This document shows, piece after piece, positions 1 through 5,183 of a stretch of DNA of 8,433 nucleotides. The stretch is from Ilumatobacteraceae bacterium (GTDB lineage: Bacteria > Actinomycetota > Acidimicrobiia > Acidimicrobiales > Ilumatobacteraceae): assembly GCA_016650435.1 (NCBI GenBank), contig JAENVT010000197.1, positions 1 through 8,433 of the forward strand. The letters run 5' to 3'. A model generated the notes under the pieces. The model had not been told where the DNA came from, did not search any database, and saw only the letters and a program-made list of their open reading frames with translations. Both the position numbers and the translations under genes were made by a program. Position 1 is the stretch's first letter; every line of letters begins with the position of its first letter.

Positions 1-1
1 A

Positions 2-370
2 TATCTTCGCCGGTTCGAAGAGGCCGGTGTCGACCAGGTCATCTTCGTGATGCAGGCTGGCCGCAACTCGCACGAGCACATCATGGAGTCGATCGAGATC
101 TTCGGACGCGAGGTCCTGCCCGAGTTCATCGACCGCGACGAAGCACAGGTCGAGGCCAAGCAGCAGCGATTGGCTCCCGCGATCGAGGCGGCGATGAAAC
201 GCCGGGCCGAGGACTACCAGCCGGCCGACGTCGGCGACTACTCGTTTCCTGCCCTGCCTGTGCAATGGGCCAAGGCAACCGGCTCGCCCGAGTTGGAAGC
301 AACGTTGCAACAGTGGGCCGACGATCGCGCCGCCGGCAAGCGCGATCTCAGCGCCGGAATCACCGGCTGA
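2..370 (+). CDS. Luciferase-like (LLM class) flavin/F420-dependent monooxygenase, C-terminal part
   Basis: The gene is open from the window edge (frame 2), so the N-terminal two-thirds, including the flavin or F420 site, are missing. About 122 residues remain. They begin with YLRRFEEAGVDQVIFVMQAG, the end of a TIM-barrel strand/helix unit in which strand VDQVIF is followed by a glycine. Next comes HEHIMESIEIFGREVLPEF, typical of the last barrel helix in actinobacterial LLM-class oxidoreductases, where a loop H-E-H precedes the helix and 'VLPEF' closes it. The remainder is a charged helical tail rich in Ala, Glu and Arg (about residues 45-122). Members oxidise or oxygenate small organic substrates with FMN or F420; the substrate cannot be told from this end. 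A GTG at 47 is only an internal valine. The next gene starts 23 bp downstream on the same strand, so they are probably co-transcribed. Confidence 0.75.
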   Translation, partial: YLRRFEEAGVDQVIFVMQAGRNSHEHIMESIEIFGREVLPEFIDRDEAQVEAKQQRLAPAIEAAMKRRAEDYQPADVGDYSFPALPVQWAKATGSPELEATLQQWADDRAAGKRDLSAGITG

Positions 371-383
371 TCGCTATTCGATT

Positions 384-388
384 GGAGG
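384..388 (+). promoter_or_regulatory. Strong ribosome binding site for the ABM-like gene
   Basis: GGAGG lies 5 nt upstream of the ATG at 394, close to the ideal anti-Shine-Dalgarno match. It decides the start within an open frame that otherwise extends back to 265 inside the preceding gene. Confidence 0.7.
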
Positions 389-393
389 ATCAC

Positions 394-711
394 ATGGAGC
401 ACAGCATCGTTGTTCGATACACGGTCAAGCCGGAGGCGATCGACGAACACGTTCGCCTGATCCAAGGCGTCTTCGAGCAGCTGCATCGCGAGCATCCCGC
501 CGGAGTTGTCGGATATCAGGTGCTGCGGTTGAACGACGGCGAGACCTTCGTGCACGTGTCCACCCACGACACTCCCGACGGATCGAATCCCCTGCCCGAG
601 CTGTCGGCGTTCAAGGAGTTCGGTCGCGACAGCGCATCGCGGGTCAGCACGACCCCGAATCCGACGCCCGCTACGACCATCGCCTCGTATCGCGCTGATT
701 CGCCCGGCTGA
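394..711 (+). CDS. Small ABM-like dimeric alpha/beta-barrel protein (105 aa)
   Basis: The start is the ATG at 394, preceded at 384-388 by a clear GGAGG with 5-nt spacing. The open frame extends upstream, but that part overlaps the previous gene. The protein opens with the beta strand HSIVVRYTVKPEAIDEHVRLI and follows the ferredoxin-like order of the antibiotic-biosynthesis-monooxygenase / EthD-like fold: strand, helix (residues about 14-30), strand GVVGYQVLRL (about 38-47), strand ETFVHVSTHD (about 50-59), then a helix 'LSAFKEFGRDSASRV' and a short C-terminal tail. Such proteins are about 100 residues, form dimers and include cofactor-less monooxygenases and many members of unknown role. No catalytic residue set is diagnostic here. 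It lies 23 bp after a flavin monooxygenase and 9 bp before a glycosidase-like gene, so it may act on the same compound. The fold assignment is moderately sure; the function is unknown. Confidence 0.65.
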   Translation: MEHSIVVRYTVKPEAIDEHVRLIQGVFEQLHREHPAGVVGYQVLRLNDGETFVHVSTHDTPDGSNPLPELSAFKEFGRDSASRVSTTPNPTPATTIASYRADSPG

Positions 712-720
712 CACTGTCCC

Positions 721-1719
721 ATGCCGGCGACCGACCCACTCGCCACAGTGACGCGCGTCGCCGATCGGATGACGGACTGGCGATTCCATTGTTGGTACTG
801 GGGCGACGCAATCGCGATCGATGGACTGCTCGAAGCCGATGCGCTCGGTACCGGTCAATACCGCGAGACGGTGATCGAGACGTTGCAGCGATGGCACAGC
901 CACTGCCTTCCCAACTTCGACGATGTGCTGGCACCCGGCGCGGCAATTATCCAACTCGTGATGGATGGTGACCTGCCGGCCGCGGCTGCTGACCGCCTGC
1001 TCGCACAACTCGACGGCTTGCCGATGGTCTACGGCGATGTGCCGGCGCTCGAACCACATCGCCCGGCGTTTCGTTATGGCGTCTGCATCGACGCCGTATA
1101 TCACCTGCCTGCGACGTATGCGCTTGCCGCTCGGTGGCGTGGAGACACCGATCTGACGCGCAGGGCCGTGAGCATCGCTGTCGACAGCATGAAGGTGCTG
1201 CGTTGTGCATCGGGATGGGCGCAGTGGTTCGATCCGACAAGAAAGAAGAACAACGGTGTCGCCTGGACCCGCGGTTTGGGATGGGCTGTGCTGGGCCTGT
1301 TGGACCTCGTGCATCTCGTGGACGACGAAAGTGCAGCGGAGGCAGGCGATCTGGCCGGCGAAGTGCTGGAACTGTTGGCCGCGACTCAAACCCCGGACGG
1401 GAATTGGGCGGAAGTTCTCGACCACGCGCCGTCTGGCATCGAGACCTCGACAGCATCGTTCTACGTCGCCGCGGCGTTGCATCCGGCAACACCGCGGCTC
1501 GTCACACTTCCGCCGGATGTGCTCGAGCGTGCCACCGCAGCGTGTCAACAAGCGCTTGCCGACGACGGGACGTACACCGGTGTCACGACCGATGTGCTCC
1601 CCAGTTGGGACATCACCACCTACGAGAACTGTCCAACGGAGCCGTCGCCATGGGCTCAAGGTGCCGCGGTTCGCGCCTTCGCCGCCCTGGCCCGCGCCGA
1701 CACCGCAGCCGCTTCCTAG
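721..1719 (+). CDS. GH88/GH105-like six-hairpin glycoside hydrolase (unsaturated rhamnogalacturonyl hydrolase family), 332 aa
   Basis: The family folds as an (alpha/alpha)6 barrel and hydrates unsaturated uronic sugars or related glycosides. Visible in order: WYWGDAIAIDGLLEA (about 26-40); NFDDVLAPG (65-73), matching the family Asp-Asp loop; H113; a 'CIDAVYHLPATYALAAR' helix (122-138) whose D124 aligns with the catalytic Asp of YteR (D143); WTRGLGW (182-188), a variant of the hallmark W-x-RGNGW; GNW (227-229); ETSTASFYVAAAL (241-253); and a final PWAQGAAVRAF (310-320). Length is typical of the catalytic domain. No signal peptide or membrane segment is seen, so it is likely cytoplasmic and would act on imported oligosaccharides. 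Where YteR has an active-site His in a 'H-x-W/Y-D' stretch, this protein seems to have AQWFD (167-171), so substrate or activity may differ. No good Shine-Dalgarno precedes the ATG. It starts 9 bp after the previous stop, so translational coupling is plausible. Confidence 0.72.
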   Translation: MPATDPLATVTRVADRMTDWRFHCWYWGDAIAIDGLLEADALGTGQYRETVIETLQRWHSHCLPNFDDVLAPGAAIIQLVMDGDLPAAAADRLLAQLDGLPMVYGDVPALEPHRPAFRYGVCIDAVYHLPATYALAARWRGDTDLTRRAVSIAVDSMKVLRCASGWAQWFDPTRKKNNGVAWTRGLGWAVLGLLDLVHLVDDESAAEAGDLAGEVLELLAATQTPDGNWAEVLDHAPSGIETSTASFYVAAALHPATPRLVTLPPDVLERATAACQQALADDGTYTGVTTDVLPSWDITTYENCPTEPSPWAQGAAVRAFAALARADTAAAS

Positions 1720-1874
1720 GCAAGTCACAGTCAGCCAAGTTCGGGCGCCGGGGCGGGATTCGGGCGGTCGATATCCGTCCGGAAATGTCTGTGTGCGCGC
1801 ATAGAACGTCCGCGCTTCTGTTCGCTCGCGCTGATCGATTTACCTAGTAACGCAGGGGGTGTACTCGAGCTCGG
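1720..1874. other. Convergent intergenic region
   Basis: No gene is supported here. It separates the + strand glycosidase unit from the - strand alditol oxidase unit, and it contains one imperfect hairpin (1759-1784). If the small membrane-protein gene at 1875-2060 is not real, the non-coding stretch extends to 2141, about 420 bp. The reading frames crossing it are continuations of out-of-frame shadows of the glycosidase gene. Confidence 0.5.
1759..1784 (+). terminator. Possible weak terminator hairpin after the glycosidase gene
   Basis: TTC-GGGCGG pairs with CCGTCC-(G)-GAA around the 7-nt loop TCGATAT. This gives nine pairs, with one G-U and one bulged G, starting 40 nt after the stop. No T-run follows (next bases ATGTCTG), so intrinsic termination is uncertain, though GC-rich actinobacteria often use U-poor hairpins. 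Confidence 0.3.
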
Positions 1875-2060
1875 CTACGTCTCGGAAGGCGAAGCGCGTC
1901 GTACCGTGGCACGCGCTCGCTTGGCGCATCGCCACAACGCGGCGACAAGTGACAATCCGAGCAACGCCTCGACGAGATACGCGAATAGTTGAAGGGTCGT
2001 GATGCCGGGATCGGACGGGGTTGAGTCGGTCCACTCAGTCGCACCCGGGGTTTCCGACAT
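1875..2060 (-). CDS. Small single-pass membrane protein (61 aa), hypothetical
   Basis: Reading the - strand from the ATG at 2060 gives a hydrophilic, acidic N-terminus (MSETPGATEWTDSTPSDPG), one hydrophobic helix TLQLFAYLVEALLGLSLVAALW (about residues 21-42, split here as TLQLFAYLVEA then LLGLSLVAALW), and a basic tail (RCAKRARATVRR). The positive-inside rule predicts outside N-terminus and inside C-terminus. The charge layout and continuous helix are not what an out-of-frame shadow usually gives. It sits 81 bp downstream of the alditol oxidase on the same strand and could be the last gene of that unit. There is no strong Shine-Dalgarno. The frame is open 15 codons further up to 2105, so the start is uncertain. 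One Glu (about 31) falls inside the helix. I recognise no family. Two overlapping frames in this region look less protein-like. Confidence 0.42.
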   Translation of the reverse strand: MSETPGATEWTDSTPSDPGITTLQLFAYLVEALLGLSLVAALWRCAKRARATVRRASPSET

Positions 2061-2117
2061 GCGCCGAGTCTCACATAGGCAATCGGGATCGATCCGCACG
2101 ATCAATGAGACTCATCC

Positions 2118-2136
2118 AGCGTTGCTGAGCAGCGCT
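2118..2136 (-). terminator. Hairpin just after the alditol oxidase stop
   Basis: AGCGTTG pairs with CAGCGCT (one G-U pair) around the 5-nt loop CTGAG, 5 nt beyond the stop codon at 2142-2144 when read on the - strand. No T-run follows. It could be an attenuating terminator, or an mRNA 3'-end stabiliser between the oxidase and the small membrane gene. Confidence 0.35.
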
Positions 2137-2141
2137 CGCGA

Positions 2142-3407
2142 TCAGCTGAGAATCTCCTCGAGGTAGTCGTTGCGGAATTTGCGACCCGGGTCCCACTCGG
2201 CGAGGAGCCGCTCGAAGTCACCCATTCGCTCGACCCGCGAGCGGATGACCTCGCCGCTGAGTGTCGACAGCTTCCCCCAATGCGGACGCGGGGCAAACGG
2301 CTGCAGTGCAGATTCCACAGTCGCCAGCACCGGCTGAACCTCGGACCACGACTGGATCCACGTGAAGTGGAAGGCGATGCAATCGCGTCGATAGCACGGG
2401 CTGAGCCACAAGGTGTCGGCAGCGATGGCGCGCACCTCGGAGATCATCAGCACCGGCGCTAAGACATCGTGGAGCTCGATCAGCGTCTGTATCGCCGCTG
2501 GTGCGTCGGTGCTGGCAACGAACAGCTCCGACTGCAGTTCCTCGCCGCTGCTCGGTGTGAAGCCCATGCGGAAGTGCGGCAGCCGTTCGTGCCATGGCCC
2601 GGCAACGCCCATCTGTTCGGTGCAGGGCTCGGCGGAGAGCTCGACGATCGGATGCACGTTGCGCGTAGCCGGCATCGCGCCGAACCGTGGGCTGCTCAAG
2701 CCGTCGTCCTCCTCTTCGTCATCGGCAGCTATGCGTTCCTTGCGCCACAGCTGCTCGACGTAATCGTTGCGCCAGGAGGTGAACAGGCTGACGCTGTATC
2801 CATCGTCCATGATCTCGCCAAGCCGCGAGATGGCAGTCGCCATCGGCAGCTGTTCGTACACCCGTTGCCGCACTTGGAACGTCGGTTCGATCGACAACGT
2901 CAGTCGGGTGACGATTCCGAACGCACCGAGACCGACCGTCAACGCATCCATCAGCTCGGGGTCGTCGTCGCGGGAGATGTCGACGAGATCACCGGAGGCT
3001 GTCACCAAGTCCATCGCCTGCACGGCGGTGGCAAGACCGCCATTGCCGACGCCCGACCCATGCGTGCCAGTTGCGCAGGCACCGGCCACCGAGATGTGCG
3101 GGAGCGAGGCGAGGTTGGCAAGTGCCCAGCCCTGTTCGTCGAGCAGTGTCGCCAACTCGCCGTACTTGATCCCGCCGTCGACGGTGATCGTGCGCGCTTG
3201 CGTATCGAGCTCGGCGGATCGCTCGAGCGACGACAGTGAGATCAAGTCGCCGGTCGTGTCGGCGATGGTGTTGAACGAGTGCCGGCTGCCGAGCCCCCGT
3301 GCCTTCGTGCTGGCGGCGACGATCGACTGCACCTGGGCGACGGTCGTCGGGTTGTGAAAGTTGGCCGCGCCGTAGTCCACGTTGCCGGCCCAGTTTCGTT
3401 CGACCAC
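2142..3407 (-). CDS. Alditol oxidase (AldO/xylitol oxidase type), FAD-dependent, 421 aa
   Basis: It closely resembles Streptomyces AldO (about 418 aa, EC 1.1.3.41), which oxidises the terminal CH-OH of xylitol, sorbitol and other polyols to the aldose and makes H2O2. N-terminal FAD_binding_4 domain (about 1-175): NWAGNVDY start and GSRHSFN (40-46), in which H43 is the expected covalent histidyl-FAD attachment residue; then SLPHISVAGACATGTHGSG (101-119) with S106. C-terminal ALO-type domain: PWHERLPHFR (271-280), FTPSSGEELQSE (283-294), E324 and R326 (SEVRA), and K379 in HWGK (376-379). AldO's active-site Ser106, Glu320, Arg322 and Lys375 all have counterparts. Unusual is an acidic insertion DDEEEDD (229-235). 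No signal peptide is seen. The start is GTG with GGGGGGA a few bases upstream. It follows the metallopeptidase gene by 68 bp. L-gulono- or D-arabinono-1,4-lactone oxidase is the alternative but fits less well. Confidence 0.9.
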   Translation of the reverse strand: MVERNWAGNVDYGAANFHNPTTVAQVQSIVAASTKARGLGSRHSFNTIADTTGDLISLSSLERSAELDTQARTITVDGGIKYGELATLLDEQGWALANLASLPHISVAGACATGTHGSGVGNGGLATAVQAMDLVTASGDLVDISRDDDPELMDALTVGLGAFGIVTRLTLSIEPTFQVRQRVYEQLPMATAISRLGEIMDDGYSVSLFTSWRNDYVEQLWRKERIAADDEEEDDGLSSPRFGAMPATRNVHPIVELSAEPCTEQMGVAGPWHERLPHFRMGFTPSSGEELQSELFVASTDAPAAIQTLIELHDVLAPVLMISEVRAIAADTLWLSPCYRRDCIAFHFTWIQSWSEVQPVLATVESALQPFAPRPHWGKLSTLSGEVIRSRVERMGDFERLLAEWDPGRKFRNDYLEEILS

Positions 3408-3411
3408 TGAT

Positions 3412-3418
3412 GTCCCCC
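3412..3418 (-). promoter_or_regulatory. Ribosome binding site supporting the GTG start of the alditol oxidase
   Basis: On the - strand GGGGGGACATCA immediately precedes the GTG at 3407. The purine tract is 4-5 nt away. No ATG or other good start lies in frame upstream, and the following NWAGN aligns with the family N-terminus. Confidence 0.45.
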
Positions 3419-3475
3419 CGATCCCCTCATTGGTGGTGGACCTAGATCATCGCAGAAGTCTGGTTCTCGACCCGA

Positions 3476-4222
3476 CTAGCTGACGATCCGCAACTGCTCT
3501 CGTGCCGCCGGGTCCTGGCGGTAGAACGCGGCGAGCACTTCGTACAGGTCCGGCTTGATCTCGCGGCAGTCGATCGGACGATCGAAGAAAACCTCGGTGG
3601 CAACGGCGAAGAATTCTCCGGGATCCGTCGCGCCGTAGTCATCGAGCAGTGGCCCGGCCTCGCCGCGGCGCATCAACTCGAACTCGGCGGCGCACACCGC
3701 GATCCATCGGTCGAGCGCCACCTGATTCGGCAGCAGTGGTGTGCCGTCGACGACTCCATCGAGCATGTCCATCTTGTGGGCGAACTCGTGGAACACGACG
3801 TTGTGGCCGCGCCCGCGGTGCCGTGCCCCGGCCCGCACTTGGTCCCAAGCCAGAAGAACCGGGCCACGGTCGTGATGTGCCTCACCGAGCAGTGGACGTT
3901 CCCCCGCATCGACCATGCCGTGGATGGCCGTGGCGCGAATACCTGGGATCGCGAACGTCGACGGGTGAACGATGATGTTGGTGACCTTGCCGAAGTAATC
4001 CGTGTCGAGACCGAGAATCAGCACAGCGGCTTGAAAGGCGATGGTGACGATGACGTCGTCTGTCATGACGAAGCCCTTTGCGGCTTCCCAGCGCTTGTTG
4101 GTGACGAGATACCCGGCCAACTCTGCGAGGCGTTGCTGCTCGGGCCCGTCGAGGACATGCCAGTAGGCAACGCGTTGAACCATCTGCTCCCATCCGTCGG
4201 GAAGGTGTCTGCGTCGAGCCAT
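3476..4222 (-). CDS. mtfA-like: MtfA-like zinc metallopeptidase, M90 family (248 aa)
   Basis: It has the MtfA/DUF980 layout: an N-terminal helical part (about 10-50), FVMTDDVIVTIAFQAAVLIL (51-70), NIIVHPSTF (82-90), the zinc site HEFAHKMD (145-152: ligands H145 and H149, catalytic E146), and a downstream acidic helix TDPGEFFAVATEVFF (199-213) that supplies the third ligand Glu (E203). Length is slightly under E. coli MtfA (about 265). No transmembrane helix or signal peptide is convincing, so it is cytosolic. E. coli MtfA is an aminopeptidase that binds the repressor Mlc and so affects glucose uptake. Whether this relative touches a sugar regulator is inference. It is divergent from the MarR pair across 65 bp with a palindromic operator, and it heads a unit with the alditol oxidase. 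The ATG at 4222 has no Shine-Dalgarno, so a very short or leaderless mRNA is likely. Confidence 0.85.
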   Translation of the reverse strand: MARRRHLPDGWEQMVQRVAYWHVLDGPEQQRLAELAGYLVTNKRWEAAKGFVMTDDVIVTIAFQAAVLILGLDTDYFGKVTNIIVHPSTFAIPGIRATAIHGMVDAGERPLLGEAHHDRGPVLLAWDQVRAGARHRGRGHNVVFHEFAHKMDMLDGVVDGTPLLPNQVALDRWIAVCAAEFELMRRGEAGPLLDDYGATDPGEFFAVATEVFFDRPIDCREIKPDLYEVLAAFYRQDPAAREQLRIVS

Positions 4223-4231
4223 CGGGTGGTG

Positions 4232-4251
4232 AATGTATCGGTCAAATAATA
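4232..4251 (-). promoter_or_regulatory. Candidate -10 elements for the metallopeptidase unit
   Basis: On the - strand there are two possibilities. TATTAT (4251-4246) would start RNA near 4239 with a leader of about 17 nt. TACATT (4237-4232) would start it a few bases before the ATG at 4222. No good -35 is seen for either. TATTAT overlaps the left arm of the 22-bp palindrome, so a protein bound there would block it. Confidence 0.35.
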
Positions 4252-4269
4252 GTTGCCATGGCTACTATT
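4248..4269. promoter_or_regulatory. 22-bp near-perfect palindrome, likely MarR-family operator
   Basis: Arms AATAGT and ACTATT flank a GCCATGGC centre. 20 of 22 positions are self-complementary; only the symmetric pair at 4254 and 4263 (both T) breaks it. Length, AT-rich ends and the TAGTTGCC half-site resemble MarR dimer operators. It lies in the 65-bp gap between the divergent metallopeptidase and marR genes and overlaps the -35 of the marR promoter. The obvious ligand is the MarR protein encoded next door, giving autorepression and shared control of both directions. Confidence 0.7.
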
Positions 4270-4281
4270 GCCGCGTAGACT
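4253..4281 (+). promoter_or_regulatory. Promoter of the marR pair, probably leaderless
   Basis: TTGCCA (4253-4258, 5 of 6 to the sigma70-type -35) is followed after exactly 17 bp by TAGACT (4276-4281, TAnnnT -10). Transcription 6-7 nt later would begin at or next to the ATG at 4288. This explains the absence of a Shine-Dalgarno and fits the leaderless style common in actinobacteria. The -35 lies inside the palindrome 4248-4269. An alternative -10, TACTAT (4263-4268), lacks a -35. Confidence 0.55.
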
Positions 4282-4287
4282 TTCGCC

Positions 4288-4758
4288 ATGGCAGCGATGC
4301 ATGACCCAACGCCCGGCTTCTTGATGTGGCGCCTGACGATGAAGTGGCAAGCCGCTGTCGATCGAGCCGTCAGTTCGTTTGGTCTCACCCACGCCCAGTA
4401 CTCGTTGCTCGCGTCACTGCGGGGCATGACCTACGCGGGTAACCGGCCCAGCCAGCGTGAACTGGCCGATCACACCGGTCTCGATGCGATCTTTGTCTCG
4501 AAGCTCATCAACACGCTGGAGCGCAACGGCCTGGTCGAGCGGGCCCAGCACCCCACTGACGCCCGAGCGGTGGAGCTGAGTCTGACCGACGCCGGCACCG
4601 AGATCATCGATCAGGCCGTGGTCGCGGTTCTCGATCTGCAGGACCAATTGACCGAACCGCTCGGTGGACGGCACAGCAAGGACACGAAACAGTTCATCGA
4701 CACCATGCAGCGACTACTCGCTGTACACAATCCCGAACCGAAAGGAAACCGTCCATGA
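4288..4758 (+). CDS. MarR-family transcriptional regulator (156 aa)
   Basis: It is a standard MarR winged-helix repressor. Helical dimerisation N-terminus (about 8-30); FGLTHAQYSLLASL (31-44); helix-turn-helix SQRELADHTGLDAIFVSKLI (55-74) with the recognition helix about 66-76; ERNGLVERA (78-86); and a wing HPTDARAVELSLTDAG (88-103) with the conserved Asp-Ala-Arg motif that touches the DNA minor groove. A C-terminal helix (about 104-145) closes the dimer. It contains no cysteine, so OhrR-style thiol sensing is excluded; small ligands such as phenolics are the usual effectors. The ATG at 4288 fits the leaderless promoter; an ATG at 4297 is a lesser option. Its last bases ATGA form the start of the next gene. 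Likely target: the palindrome 19 bp upstream, hence its own unit and the divergent metallopeptidase unit. Confidence 0.88.
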   Translation: MAAMHDPTPGFLMWRLTMKWQAAVDRAVSSFGLTHAQYSLLASLRGMTYAGNRPSQRELADHTGLDAIFVSKLINTLERNGLVERAQHPTDARAVELSLTDAGTEIIDQAVVAVLDLQDQLTEPLGGRHSKDTKQFIDTMQRLLAVHNPEPKGNRP

Positions 4759-5183
4759 CACAAGCACCACCACTCAACGGCCAAGTCATCGGGCAAGCCG
4801 AGCGAGCGACTCGCGCCTTGCTCGACCTGCTTCTTGCCGCAGAGACCACACCATTCGTCAACTGGGTGTCGCTCAACCTCGTCGCCACACAGGGCGAGAT
4901 GACGACCGAATCCCTGCTCGAGCAGATGGTCACCGGTCTTCGAATCGACGAAGCCGAGGCGCGGGCAGCCATCCACGACCTCGACGGCGAAGCACTGATG
5001 ACGACCAGCGATCTGGTTCGACTGACCACCGAGGGCGAGGCAAGGTACGCCCGCATCAGCGCCGGCATCGCCGCGCTAGCCGGACGCCTCTATCACGACC
5101 TCCCCCACGACGACCTCGTCACCGCCCGACGAGTCCTCGAGACCGTGACCGACCGGGCGCGTGCCGAACTGGTCGCCCGGTAA
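4755..5183 (+). CDS. MarR-like winged-helix protein, second of the pair (142 aa)
   Basis: The start ATG overlaps the marR stop (ATGA, 4755-4758), with AAGGAA 7 nt upstream, so it is translationally coupled. Layout follows the MarR fold: N-terminal helix AERATRALLDLLL (15-27); NWVSLNLVATQG (36-47), corresponding to the 'T-x-x-Q-x-x-v-L' helix; a helix-turn-helix-like MTTESLLEQMVTGLRIDEAEARAAIHDL (49-76, recognition-helix position about 65-76); LTTEGEARYARI (90-101); and long C-terminal helices to the end. Unlike typical MarR proteins the recognition-helix position is acidic (IDEAEARAAIHD), and the wing (LMTTSDLVRL) is short with a single Arg, so independent strong DNA binding is doubtful. It may heterodimerise with or modulate the first regulator. 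It ends one base before the convergent dehydratase stop. The family call is moderate; the function is unknown. Confidence 0.65.
   Translation: MTQAPPLNGQVIGQAERATRALLDLLLAAETTPFVNWVSLNLVATQGEMTTESLLEQMVTGLRIDEAEARAAIHDLDGEALMTTSDLVRLTTEGEARYARISAGIAALAGRLYHDLPHDDLVTARRVLETVTDRARAELVAR

Noticed and set aside
238..1728. 496-codon open frame on the - strand
   Set aside because: It lies antisense to the glycosidase and ABM-like genes, is rich in Arg/Cys/His with no recognisable fold, and the + strand frames have clear family motifs.
1134..1847. 237-codon + strand frame overlapping the glycosidase
   Set aside because: Arg/Ser/His-rich shadow in another frame of the same strand; no Shine-Dalgarno or motif.
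1844..2074. Overlapping - strand small frames (1840-2034 and 1844-2074)
   Set aside because: Compositions are Arg/Ser/Pro-rich without a hydrophobic helix; the frame ending at 1875 looks far more protein-like.
2066..2113. Inverted repeat GAGTCTC ... GAGACTC around the small membrane gene start
   Set aside because: Only 7 bp with a 34-bp spacer; easily expected by chance and without a supporting promoter pattern.
2469..3239. 256-codon + strand frame antisense to the alditol oxidase
   Set aside because: No fold or motif; the opposite strand carries an unmistakable AldO with all catalytic residues.
4240..4245. TTGACC on the - strand as a -35 for the metallopeptidase
   Set aside because: A -10 at proper distance would fall inside the coding sequence beyond the ATG at 4222, where none fits.
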